DNA from: Prevotella merdae
GTDB lineage: Bacteria > Bacteroidota > Bacteroidia > Bacteroidales > Bacteroidaceae
DNA length: 64,000 nucleotides
NCBI RefSeq assembly: GCF_900290275.1
Contig: NZ_LT985324.1
Location: 757,466 to 821,465 of the forward strand
Reading direction: 5' to 3'
Part shown: one piece after another, positions 47,925-55,886 of the stretch
How positions within the stretch are numbered: the stretch's first letter is position 1
How the letters are laid out: every line of letters begins with the position of its first letter
Program-made: the position numbers and the translations under genes
The notes under the pieces: generated by a model
The model's input: only the letters and a program-made list of their open reading frames with translations
Database searches by the model: none
What the model was told of the DNA's origin: nothing

Positions 47925-49076
47925 TTACATACTGAAATTGAAGGTGAGTTCGTAATTGTTGCTACTATCTAATGTATCAGCCCTAGCGATAACCTTGAAC
48001 TCAGCGAGGTTAGTTCGGAGTTCGCTGAACTGGAACGGACCATAATCTTTAGACTTCTTGTAAAATCCGATAGCGAAGCGGAAATGGCGGTTGATGCCGA
48101 GAATGTTATAGGAGCGTTTGCCAAAGTCAATGCGCACTTCCGAAAGCTGTTGCGTTTCGGGGTCGATGATGGCACGGCAGTCACTGAACAACACATCAGG
48201 TTTCGTAAAATACTTACCTCTGTTCGGGTCGCCCTCCTTATCAAAACGGAAAGAAATCTCGTCGCCATTATTTACACTAATCTTTCGGTCGTCATAAAAG
48301 CGGTTCCAGCCACGTCGCCGTGGAAGATACTCACGCACACCATTCTCATCCTTCTGTTTGCGACTTGTGCGTACCGAGTGTCGGAAAATGACTGGGGTAA
48401 GCCCTTGCCGGATATAATGGTGGGCATCCTGTATCACGAGAGTGCTGTCAGTGATGATACATTCAATGTGCATCTGCGTAGCCTGCTTCATCGTGGCAAA
48501 CTTCAGAATGTCAGCTTGCAACGATTTTATCTGCGACGCAAGCGATTTGATATCCGTCTGTATCTTTAGGATATCTTCAGCGTTGACAGTGGTTGCTTTG
48601 GTGTTTCTGGAAACACGGAGACTGATATTTGCAATACCCTTTTGTAGATTTAAGATTGTTTCCTCCAAAGTTGAAAGCGAAGAGAAATACTTGGAGATAT
48701 CAGCCTTGCACTTGTTCAAGTCCTGCACCTGCTGCGCACGCATGACTCCGGCACGCTCGGTAGTGGCTTGGCGTATGAGAATGGAATTGTTTGCAATTTG
48801 ATTGATGCCAGTAGAGAGGTTCGCCTTTCCCAACGTGAAATACACGTTGTTGCGGTCATCCGAACCGATGGTGAGCGATGTCAGCACATAGCCGATGCGT
48901 GCAAGATCCGAGCGCCAATTATCAAGGCGACCCATATCCGTCTGCAGAGCAGCTTTGCCCAAAAGGTCAGCGATTTTCTGCAACAGTGCGCCCAGAACTT
49001 CGGGCGTTATAGCCTCTTCGCGCGTCTCGCTGCGAAATGAGGTGATGAGAGATGTGATAGATGAAATGTCAGCCAT
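47925..49076 (-). CDS. Coiled-coil tail fibre-like protein
   Basis: 383 residues from the ATG at 49076 (MADISSITSLITSFRSETRE). A helical N-terminal part (TPEVLGALLQKIADLLGKAA) is followed by a trimeric-fibre-like region (RATTERAGVMRAQQVQDLNKCKAD in parts), heptad coiled coil (about 120-200) and a beta-rich C-terminal domain. The AGVM(R/S)AQQ motif is common in phage tail fibre and appendage proteins of Bacteroidetes. The start codon lies within an 18-bp inverted repeat that also contains its promoter. Confidence 0.65.
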   Translation of the reverse strand: MADISSITSLITSFRSETREEAITPEVLGALLQKIADLLGKAALQTDMGRLDNWRSDLARIGYVLTSLTIGSDDRNNVYFTLGKANLSTGINQIANNSILIRQATTERAGVMRAQQVQDLNKCKADISKYFSSLSTLEETILNLQKGIANISLRVSRNTKATTVNAEDILKIQTDIKSLASQIKSLQADILKFATMKQATQMHIECIITDSTLVIQDAHHYIRQGLTPVIFRHSVRTSRKQKDENGVREYLPRRRGWNRFYDDRKISVNNGDEISFRFDKEGDPNRGKYFTKPDVLFSDCRAIIDPETQQLSEVRIDFGKRSYNILGINRHFRFAIGFYKKSKDYGPFQFSELRTNLAEFKVIARADTLDSSNNYELTFNFSM

Positions 49077-49110
49077 ACTTTTGCTTGTTTTTAGCAAAGG
49101 TATGGCTGAC
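49068..49110. promoter_or_regulatory. 18-bp inverted repeat spanning promoter and start codon
   Basis: GTCAGCCATACTTTTGCT at 49068-49085 and AGCAAAGGTATGGCTGAC at 49093-49110 are complementary with one mismatch. The right arm contains TACCTTTG (minus strand, 49102-49095), a -7 element; the left arm contains the start codon at 49076-49074. Operator or start-codon hairpin. Confidence 0.8.
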
Positions 49111-49133
49111 TTTTAGATGGAGAAAAGACATTG

Positions 49134-49565
49134 TTAGTGATTATAGCGCACATACTTGTCGTCAAGAGCCTGGGCGACGACACCGACGAACTCGTGAGCG
49201 ATGTTGTCGGAAAGGAAGTCGCGGAGGTTCATGACGGAAGCGTAGTACTTACGGGAGAACCAGGGCTTCTTCTTGCGCTTGCGTTCACGGCCGATGTCGC
49301 CATGATTACCTCTTGGAATCTCCTTGCCAGTACCGAAGTTCTGCCAAAGGCCATATTCGAGGAAGGACTGGCTTAGTCCTAACTCAATGAAACGACCATC
49401 CGCACGGACAGGTAGGGACTTGGGGCTGTGAAGCAAACGTCCGGTGTCGATTACACCGAGGAGAGTCATTTGCTCACGCCATATTTTGAGCATCGTATCG
49501 TTGAAGGCAAGAACGAACTTTTGCCTCTGCTCAAATGTTTGTTGTTCGGTAATTTGCTGATTCAT
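49134..49565 (-). CDS. Putative head-tail / tail completion protein
   Basis: 143 residues from the ATG at 49565 (MNQQITEQQTFEQRQKF). The sequence GVIDTGRLLHSP ... YGLWQNFGTGKEIP ... PWFSRKYYASV resembles small phage neck or tail completion proteins (HK97 gp10/Mu gpG-like, with the characteristic DTGxLxxS and xxNFGTG motifs). It is the first gene of the lower part of the operon after the inserted plus-strand gene. Confidence 0.65.
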   Translation of the reverse strand: MNQQITEQQTFEQRQKFVLAFNDTMLKIWREQMTLLGVIDTGRLLHSPKSLPVRADGRFIELGLSQSFLEYGLWQNFGTGKEIPRGNHGDIGRERKRKKKPWFSRKYYASVMNLRDFLSDNIAHEFVGVVAQALDDKYVRYNH

Positions 49566-49707
49566 AATGCAAAGATAAATTTCAATCATCTATTAATAAA
49601 AAGACATTTGTTTTATAAATCTCTCATATGTAATCTAACATGTAACAAAAATAGGATATAGATTAAAGATAATTATGAAAATATTTAGTTATTCTATGAG
49701 AGTTTAT

Positions 49708-49715
49708 TATATTTG
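49708..49715 (+). promoter_or_regulatory. Probable -7 element of the inserted plus-strand gene
   Basis: TATATTTG, about 109 bases before the ATG at 49824, in an AT-rich segment without other genes. Confidence 0.4.
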
Positions 49716-49823
49716 CAATTAATATTATATAAATCAAGATTATAATAAAAACAGAAGATGTGAACAATAGAAACCCTTTCTAATAAAAGGTAATTATAGG
49801 TTTATTTCTGAAAAATAATAAAT

Positions 49824-50780
49824 ATGACAGCAACCAAACAACAACTGGCGTTATTGGCAAAAATACAAAGGAAGGTATTAAAAGAAATAAAATGTCAATG
49901 TCCTGGATGTACAGAGTTTGCAATAAACTCTCACCTTCTACAGAGACATGGCATTTTAAATAACATTTCATGTTCTCACAAGTTTAGAGAGGTAAAATAC
50001 AGATATCCTCTCTATTGGTTTGCAGATGATAATAATTGGGAGTTTAAGTCTATAGGTATAAACGAAGCACTGTCATATCCTATATTTTGTGCTAAGCATG
50101 ACACAGAATTGTTTCGCAGTATTGAAGTAAAAGACTTCAATCTTGATAACTATAGAAACCAACTTTTATATAGTTATAGAGCATTATGTGGTGAGTTAGT
50201 AAAAATTGAAATAGTCGCTAATCAATGGTTAGAAATTATATCGAATAATGAAGAATTAAATATATCTGTCAATGATGAGGTATCTGAGCATATATACAAA
50301 TTTTTATGTACTGGAACTTTTCTTCGTAGATTAAAGGACGAATTGACAGAAGAAATAAACCATAATAGTGGGCTCTTTTATTTCAAACATTATATTTATC
50401 CGAAACTTGATATTTATGCATCAGCAATATATGGAGAAGATGATCACTATGATTTGTCAGATGGAATAATGATTAGAGAATCAATATTGTTTATCCATAT
50501 AATACCACGTGAGAATACATTGGATATAATTGTTGGATATCCCCAAAATCATGTAAATTCCCACATCCGGAAATATACAGAGTTATGGGGAAATCTAGAT
50601 GCTAATTCATTAGGTTATATGCTTACAGATTTGTTTGCAACAAAAATCGAAAATTTTGGAATGTCAGAGGAACTATATAATAAAATACCAGAAGAAACAA
50701 AAATGAGATTTATAGAGTTCAAGAATCAGCATAGTAATGATGATGTCCCGATAGATTTTAATCTATTTGCTGGATTTTAA
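49824..50780 (+). CDS. Zinc-motif moron protein of unknown function
   Basis: 318 residues, read opposite to the tail operon and much lower in GC than its neighbours. The N-terminus has CQCPGC (Cys24, 26, 29), SHLLQRHGIL (His37, His42) and FCAKHD (Cys89, His92), a set that could bind zinc and recalls an uncharacterised family with the pattern C..C...SHxxxR..IL ... FC..HD found near defence genes. The C-terminal two thirds are helical with acidic patches and no recognisable domain. Its inserted position, own promoter and divergent base composition mark it as a moron; a defence or exclusion role is a hypothesis. Confidence 0.75.
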   Translation: MTATKQQLALLAKIQRKVLKEIKCQCPGCTEFAINSHLLQRHGILNNISCSHKFREVKYRYPLYWFADDNNWEFKSIGINEALSYPIFCAKHDTELFRSIEVKDFNLDNYRNQLLYSYRALCGELVKIEIVANQWLEIISNNEELNISVNDEVSEHIYKFLCTGTFLRRLKDELTEEINHNSGLFYFKHYIYPKLDIYASAIYGEDDHYDLSDGIMIRESILFIHIIPRENTLDIIVGYPQNHVNSHIRKYTELWGNLDANSLGYMLTDLFATKIENFGMSEELYNKIPEETKMRFIEFKNQHSNDDVPIDFNLFAGF

Positions 50781-50782
50781 TA

Positions 50783-51280
50783 TTATAATTCCCATTCCTC
50801 TTCATTATAGCGTAGGTCAGTATAAACGTCCGTAGCTATTTGGAAGAAGGCACAGGCACAGCCTGAAAGGAAATACTTGTCTATTTCCTGAAAAGAGATA
50901 CGAGGGTCGAGGTAGATGTGTTCTTCCTCGACTCTCGTTTTCTCTTGTATGAGCACCGACATGAATTGTCGGAATAGCTCACGCATAGTATCCATGCACT
51001 CCTGGCGTGCTTGCATATCGTCGAGTGCATGGCGCATAGCGAAGAATACTGTTTTTACTCTTCGTGTGTGCGGTGTTGTGTTTAGCTCTGTATATCCTTG
51101 TGATATATCAGAAACGGCAATAAAGTTGGCTGTGGATTGGAGATGCTGAATAGCTTCTTCAAATCCTTCCAGTCCGGAAACACGGCAGAATCGAAATTCT
51201 TCTGTCTTAGCTAATTTGTTTTTGGATGCAAGTCTTTCAAAGAAAGATGATGCATCCCAATTGATATTCTTGTCTGTCAT
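50783..51280 (-). CDS. Phage hypothetical protein of the neck/tail region
   Basis: 165 residues, soluble, mixed alpha/beta, with FRFCRVSGLEGFEEAIQH and an acidic C-terminus (YNEEEWEL). The stop codon is 3 bases from that of the converging plus-strand gene. It overlaps the next upstream gene by 4 bases (ATGA type), so it is translated with it. Its place between the connector-like genes and the tail genes suggests a tail terminator or neck component; the sequence alone does not settle this. Confidence 0.65.
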   Translation of the reverse strand: MTDKNINWDASSFFERLASKNKLAKTEEFRFCRVSGLEGFEEAIQHLQSTANFIAVSDISQGYTELNTTPHTRRVKTVFFAMRHALDDMQARQECMDTMRELFRQFMSVLIQEKTRVEEEHIYLDPRISFQEIDKYFLSGCACAFFQIATDVYTDLRYNEEEWEL

Positions 51281-52032
51281 TTCGTTTGTCGTTTGATGTC
51301 TTCAACTTCTTTAGCCTTAGCGTCGAGTTCTGTGAGTGCTCGCCATGTGTCCATAGAGAGCACCGCTTCCTCTTTGGTGATGTCACCTCTAGTAAGCGCA
51401 CGGATCTGTGCGTTCATGGCAGTCCGTAGCACCTCGCCGATGGGCGGTGCATAGCCAAGTAGGTCTTCAGAAGAACAGGACACTGGCTGCAGGAAGTGCG
51501 GAAACAGATGGGCGAAGTAATGCTTCAGCGACGAGAACCAATAGAAAGAGTTGAGCAAAAGCGGTGTTGTGAGGTGACGCGACTTTACCTTTGGGTACAG
51601 AAGCGTGGCGAGGTCTTTCAATAAGGCATCGTTCTTGGTGTGGAGAAAGCCCTGATAGTAGTTGTCGGCAGAGATGAACGTCGAGAACGGCACGCCCTGG
51701 AAGTCGGCTTCGATGGCAGTGGCTCTTCCGATTTTGGAGATGCGAACCGGCAATGGTGCGAACTGTCGTAAGAAGTCCAATGTAGCCGTGGCTGCTTGCA
51801 CTTGTCTGATGGTCAGCGTTGTTTCATGCTTGGGTGCTTGGCGGTGCTTTACGAGATAGCTGCCGTCATGCGTCTTGCACAACACCCTTAGGTCTGCCCA
51901 TTTGAACAGGCAGAGAGTGAGTATTTCTTCCATTGGCAGATCATGCGAGAGCTGCGTGAAGAAATATTGGAGTTGGCTGTCAGATAGTGACTGCCAATCA
52001 GTGGGTAGGGATAAATTGAAAAATGCTTCCAT
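51277..52032 (-). CDS. Phage hypothetical protein
   Basis: 251 residues from the ATG at 52032 (MEAFFNLSLPTDWQSLSD). Helical, with LSDSQLQYFFTQLSHDLPMEE, FLRQFAPLPVRI and a C-terminal QIRALTRGDITKEEAVLSM. I recognise no enzyme motif. The layout resembles small structural or assembly proteins between the connector and tail genes of Bacteroidetes prophages. Upstream in-frame ATGs exist but would cross the lipoprotein gene. Overlaps the next gene by 4 bases. Confidence 0.6.
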   Translation of the reverse strand: MEAFFNLSLPTDWQSLSDSQLQYFFTQLSHDLPMEEILTLCLFKWADLRVLCKTHDGSYLVKHRQAPKHETTLTIRQVQAATATLDFLRQFAPLPVRISKIGRATAIEADFQGVPFSTFISADNYYQGFLHTKNDALLKDLATLLYPKVKSRHLTTPLLLNSFYWFSSLKHYFAHLFPHFLQPVSCSSEDLLGYAPPIGEVLRTAMNAQIRALTRGDITKEEAVLSMDTWRALTELDAKAKEVEDIKRQTK

Positions 52033-52078
52033 ACTGCGAAAGTACGGAAGCATTTGTATGGGGGAAAAGACAAATTGT

Positions 52079-52525
52079 TTATTCTGGTTTCTGCACAAAC
52101 ATGATTTTATCAAAAATATCACCTGCAGAAACGTTTACACGAACATAACGTCCATTCTGTGTTTCGTTGGGAGCAAATGTAACAGTGAGCGTATTTCCTT
52201 CCACCTTTGAAGATGTAAAGTTGCCTTTAACTTCGGAATAAAGTTTGTCATCATACGCAGGAACGTTTATAATGGTTTTAGTTTTATCACCCACCGACTC
52301 ATTAACGTATTCAATCCAAAAATTCTTGTAATTCTTGCATTTGAAAGTATATGTACCGCCAGACTTTGGCACGCCAATAGCCTTGCCAAAACTTGGTGTT
52401 AGCGCTACTTCATAATTGTTCTTTTCCCATTTCATGGCATCCCAATCACCATCGTCTTTGCTGCATGAAGCTAAAGACAAGATGCAAGTAAAAAGCAACA
52501 TGGTTGCAAATAGTCTCTTTTTCAT
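52079..52525 (-). CDS. Phage-encoded lipoprotein (moron)
   Basis: 148 residues. Signal peptide MKKRLFATMLLFTCILSLASCSK with the lipobox LASC, giving a lipidated Cys near residue 21. The mature part is beta-rich (GGTYTFKCKNYKNFWIEYV, NTLTVTFAPNETQNGRYVRVNV) with the look of a BACON-type Ig-like domain, common in Bacteroidetes surface proteins. A cell-envelope lipoprotein has no place in a virion; phage-borne lipoproteins often change the host surface, for example to exclude other phages. It lies in the operon between structural genes. Confidence 0.75.
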   Translation of the reverse strand: MKKRLFATMLLFTCILSLASCSKDDGDWDAMKWEKNNYEVALTPSFGKAIGVPKSGGTYTFKCKNYKNFWIEYVNESVGDKTKTIINVPAYDDKLYSEVKGNFTSSKVEGNTLTVTFAPNETQNGRYVRVNVSAGDIFDKIMFVQKPE

Positions 52526-52598
52526 TTGTTATATATTTAATGGTTTTAATTATAAAACGCACAACCTCTTTAAATGTTGCCTGGAAAATGCAACTTTT

Positions 52599-53453
52599 TC
52601 AGAAGAAATACCCACTTGCTCCTTTTTTATTTTTATATCCATGGTCTTCAAAGAGTTTGGCGGTGTCAGACTGTTTCCATTCAGCGAATACGTTGCCTTT
52701 GGCTAAACGTATGCTGTTCACTATGTCGATGATGCTTGGTATCGGATATTCACCGATGCGGAGAATAGAAAACTCAATGGCAGAGATGCGCTGATACATC
52801 CGCTTGTATTGAGCGGTGTCGAGAGTCATGTCCCATTTGTTGAGAGCGTTGGCCGTGCGAAGCATGTCCATGAGTTCCGGACTGAAGAACTCCGTTTCGA
52901 GGCGGTGCTCAATGGCGAGCAACTTGGCACGAGTGTCCTGGTATCGCAGCCAAATATGGTCAGCGAAGCCCAGTTGGTGCACAATGTCGAGCGTGGAAAA
53001 CATCGTGGCAGCGAAGTAATTGAACTGCTCCGAAGCCGTCCAATGGTGAGCATCCGGAAGCAAGGTGAGGATAACGGCAAGCGCATCGTCGCGCTGTTTT
53101 TCAAGAGAAAGAAGAAGCCTCTCGATGCGCTCCTTAGATGCCGGTATCACATTCTGATTGCTGACAATGCCGAAACCGTTAGGCGTAAGGATGAGGTCGA
53201 GCTGTGGCACGGCGTGCAGCATCGCCTCTGCAGCCGTGATGATACGGCAGTAATGCAGGAGCGGTGTGCTGTCAGAGTACGTGCGGATGCGACTCATCGT
53301 GTCGGACGAAACGAAAGTGGCGGTAAGCCATTGCTCCGCCTGTAAGAGGTGATACTGTATCTTGTTGAAAAGAGAAAGCTCACCAGCAACCGCTTTGAGC
53401 GTGTTGGGAACGTACTTTCTTAGAGTTTCGTTGTCATTTATCAGATTGCTCAT
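52599..53453 (-). CDS. DUF6712-like head-tail connector protein
   Basis: 284 residues from the ATG at 53453 (MSNLINDNETLRKYVPNTLKA), overlapping the end of the portal-like gene by 20 bases. Helical throughout: KIQYHLLQAEQWLTATF, LLHYCRIITAAEAMLHAVPQLDLILTPNGFGIVSNQN (in parts), then ERIERLLLSLEKQRDDA. This pattern matches the family I know as DUF6712, encoded after portal-type genes in Bacteroidetes prophages and probably a neck/connector component. The recurrent ILTPNGFGIVSNQN loop is its most distinctive part. Confidence 0.65.
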   Translation of the reverse strand: MSNLINDNETLRKYVPNTLKAVAGELSLFNKIQYHLLQAEQWLTATFVSSDTMSRIRTYSDSTPLLHYCRIITAAEAMLHAVPQLDLILTPNGFGIVSNQNVIPASKERIERLLLSLEKQRDDALAVILTLLPDAHHWTASEQFNYFAATMFSTLDIVHQLGFADHIWLRYQDTRAKLLAIEHRLETEFFSPELMDMLRTANALNKWDMTLDTAQYKRMYQRISAIEFSILRIGEYPIPSIIDIVNSIRLAKGNVFAEWKQSDTAKLFEDHGYKNKKGASGYFF

Positions 53454-54753
53454 TGTCTTTGGATTTATTGATTGAAACTTGCTTTGCGTCCTTATTCTCA
53501 TCGAGCGTGGTGAGTTGGATGAATGGGCAGTCCGGCTTGACCGCTGTCCATTTGTTGAAACGGATGATCAGTCGGTGAACGGAAAAAAGAAGGTCGTGGT
53601 AAGGCTTTTGCAGAGCCTGGGCGATGGTGTAAAGCTCGCGTTTGTCGCTGCCGGAGTTATTGGTCTGCGACTTGCCAGGCACCGAGCCTACAAGGTTGGA
53701 GTGGACTCGCATGGTAAAGCACATCATATTGATGGCTTCGACAATGTCCGTAGCCCAGTCGCCACCCTCCTTGTCCGTCTCGATTTTGTTGATGACCACG
53801 TCATGCTGCTCCTCACCATTGGGTGAAACATAGAACGTGGAGAAGAGCACCTTTCCACTGTTCTCCATGCCAGTAAGGAAGTTGATGATGTTGTCCTTCT
53901 CCTCGTTGACACGTTCCTGCTGCTTGACACGGTCAGTAATGCCCTCGACCTTGAAGATGTTGTTCCAAAAGGAGTTGGCAATCTCGATGTGGTACTTTAT
54001 GGGAGCCGAGTTTCGGAGCTTCGCTTCCTTGGCGATGCCGATGAGCTGCTTGATGTTGAACCACTTGCCTTTGAAAAGAGCTGCGTAGTACGGTATTGGA
54101 TAATACGTATTGTCGGGCGTAGGAATACGGCTGACGACAGCGAACTTCTTGATTTTCTTTCCTCTGTTCTGAAGGTCGGTGAATGGCGACTGTGGATTGA
54201 GAAGTTCGATGCGCTCGATGTCATCCGGACTGACCGTATTACGCCAGTTGGCATAAAGGATATAAGGTATCACGCCCGATTTGTCAGCAGGAGCAAAGCG
54301 GACGTAGCACGCTTGCTTGCGAACGATACGGACAATGCGACTGGCATCCTCATTGAGGATGATCACGCTGACGCAAAATCCGAAGTGCTTGAAGTCCTGG
54401 CACACACCGAGGAAGTAACTTGCGAGGTCGTTGTCAAGCATAAAGTCATCAACTTGCGACTGGACTTGTGCGGTGGCAAGCCCTGTGTCATAGACAAGTC
54501 CGCTGCCATAGCAGACTTCAGCGTTGAACATCTGGCAAGTGCTCATTGTCTCGTCAGACTCGATGAGGTCGATAATGTTGTACGGCATCTGATTGTCGCC
54601 TCCCCACGGGATGTACTTCATCTTGTCGTTGATGATGATTGGTGCGATGTTGTGCTCCTCCTTGAAGACTTCAGATGTCTTGGAGGTGAAGGCTGCGGAG
54701 GCGTGGGTTCTGGGGATAGTATGGACGGATGTAAATGTTAGTGTATCGGGCAT
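53434..54753 (-). CDS. Portal-like protein
   Basis: 439 residues from the ATG at 54753 (MPDTLTFTSVHTIPRTHA). The block KMKYIPWGGDNQMPYNIIDLIESD followed by CQMFNAEVCYGSGLVYDTG (quoted in parts) matches the N-terminal clip/wing pattern of phage portal proteins, which start with a ...PWGxDNxxPxxL motif and a GxGL strand. The helical C-terminal portion contains GSDKRELYTIAQALQKPYHD. A portal normally sits at the capsid vertex and receives DNA from terminase, yet neither terminase nor capsid genes are present. The first gene of the minus-strand operon, with a promoter at 54772-54779. Confidence 0.7.
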   Translation of the reverse strand: MPDTLTFTSVHTIPRTHASAAFTSKTSEVFKEEHNIAPIIINDKMKYIPWGGDNQMPYNIIDLIESDETMSTCQMFNAEVCYGSGLVYDTGLATAQVQSQVDDFMLDNDLASYFLGVCQDFKHFGFCVSVIILNEDASRIVRIVRKQACYVRFAPADKSGVIPYILYANWRNTVSPDDIERIELLNPQSPFTDLQNRGKKIKKFAVVSRIPTPDNTYYPIPYYAALFKGKWFNIKQLIGIAKEAKLRNSAPIKYHIEIANSFWNNIFKVEGITDRVKQQERVNEEKDNIINFLTGMENSGKVLFSTFYVSPNGEEQHDVVINKIETDKEGGDWATDIVEAINMMCFTMRVHSNLVGSVPGKSQTNNSGSDKRELYTIAQALQKPYHDLLFSVHRLIIRFNKWTAVKPDCPFIQLTTLDENKDAKQVSINKSKDNEQSDK

Positions 54754-54771
54754 AATATGTTGTTTTTGAGA

Positions 54772-54779
54772 CAAAGATA
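54772..54779 (-). promoter_or_regulatory. -7 element of the tail operon
   Basis: TATCTTTG on the minus strand, 19 bases before the portal-like ATG. Confidence 0.7.
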
Positions 54780-54889
54780 CAGTTGATTAAATGAGGCGGA
54801 AAAGACAAATAACATCATGTATAGTTGATATTGTGTAAAAATTAGTTAAAATAAACAGTTGGTTTCATTGTTTTCAAAAATAAAATGAT

Positions 54890-54897
54890 TAATTTTG
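54890..54897 (+). promoter_or_regulatory. -7 element of the restriction-modification operon
   Basis: TAATTTTG, 24 bases before the ATG at 54921. The two promoters, 54772 and 54890, diverge from the same 110-bp segment. Confidence 0.65.
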
Positions 54898-54920
54898 CGT
54901 TGAACGCAATGATTTTAAAA

Positions 54921-55124
54921 ATGGAAGATATAAATAGATTAAAGGTTGTTCTTGCAGAAAAGAAAAGAACAAATAGCTGGCTTGCAAACGAACTTGGTAA
55001 GAATCCAGCCACTGTTTCAAAGTGGTGTACGAATAGTTCGCAACCAGATTTACCAACTTTGAAAAAAGTTGCAGAATTATTGGAGGTTGACGTAAAGGAG
55101 TTATTGTGGTCAACTAAGAAATAA
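54921..55124 (+). CDS. XRE-type HTH regulator (restriction-modification controller)
   Basis: 67 residues from the ATG at 54921 (MEDINRLKVVLAEKKRTNSW). A single helix-turn-helix domain: SWLANELGKNPATVSKWCTNSSQPDLPTLKKVAELL (in parts), then VDVKELLW. This length and the tight link to a methyltransferase gene three bases downstream are typical of controller (C) proteins, which delay restriction-enzyme expression until the host is methylated. It also sits at the divergent promoter of the tail operon, which it could co-regulate; that is inference. Confidence 0.85.
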   Translation: MEDINRLKVVLAEKKRTNSWLANELGKNPATVSKWCTNSSQPDLPTLKKVAELLEVDVKELLWSTKK

Positions 55125-55127
55125 ATC

Positions 55128-55886
55128 ATGGTAACAAAAATAAATATAGACGTTAATCAGTCACAACTGTTAAATGGTGATTGTCTTAAAGTTATGAAGA
55201 CATTACCAGACGGTTCTATTGATTGTATCATAACAGACCCTCCTTATAATCTTGGGCTTTTCATGCATAAGCGTAATACCAATTTGGGGAAAATGCGTGA
55301 TAACCAGTTTGCTTATGCTGGCTGGGACAATATGGAGTATAAGGCATGGAAAACGAACATGAATAAGTTCCTTTTTCAGTGTTCGCGTGTCTTAAAGAAA
55401 AGAGGAACGCTAATAGTATTTATGTCCGTTCTTAAAGTGGCAGATATCATAGAGCTTGCTCAAAAACATGGGTTTTATTATAAAACCACAGGAATTTGGC
55501 ATAAGACCAATCCTATGCCTAGAAATATGAATATACATTTTGTTAATTCAACAGAATGTTGGATATATTTTATCAATAATGGGACTTCTGGAACGTTCAA
55601 TAATAACGGAGAAGTGCTGCATGATTTTCTTGAGTCATCAGTATGTCCAAGTTCAGAAAAAAAATATGGCAAGCATCCAACACAAAAGCCACTATCCATA
55701 TTGAATACACTAATCAATGTGTTAACAAATGTTGGTGATGTTGTTTTAGATCCATTTATGGGAAGTGGTTCTACATGTGTTTCTGCTGCCCTCAATAATA
55801 GACGTTACATTGGTATTGAACTTGACCAATCATATTACCAAATTGCTAACGATAGAATATTAAATATAAAAGAATTATCAAAATGA
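55128..55886 (+). CDS. DNA amino-methyltransferase (N6-adenine or N4-cytosine)
   Basis: 252 residues. Motif IV DPPYNLG at residues 37-43 comes before motif I DPFMGSGSTC at 208-217, the beta-class order; DPPY favours N6-adenine. The long loop between them (FMHKRNTNLGKMRDNQ, YYKTTGIWHKTNPMPRNMN) is the target recognition part. It transfers a methyl group from S-adenosylmethionine. It starts 3 bases after the HTH gene and overlaps the next methyltransferase gene by 4 bases (ATGA), so the genes are co-translated. Confidence 0.93.
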   Translation: MVTKINIDVNQSQLLNGDCLKVMKTLPDGSIDCIITDPPYNLGLFMHKRNTNLGKMRDNQFAYAGWDNMEYKAWKTNMNKFLFQCSRVLKKRGTLIVFMSVLKVADIIELAQKHGFYYKTTGIWHKTNPMPRNMNIHFVNSTECWIYFINNGTSGTFNNNGEVLHDFLESSVCPSSEKKYGKHPTQKPLSILNTLINVLTNVGDVVLDPFMGSGSTCVSAALNNRRYIGIELDQSYYQIANDRILNIKELSK

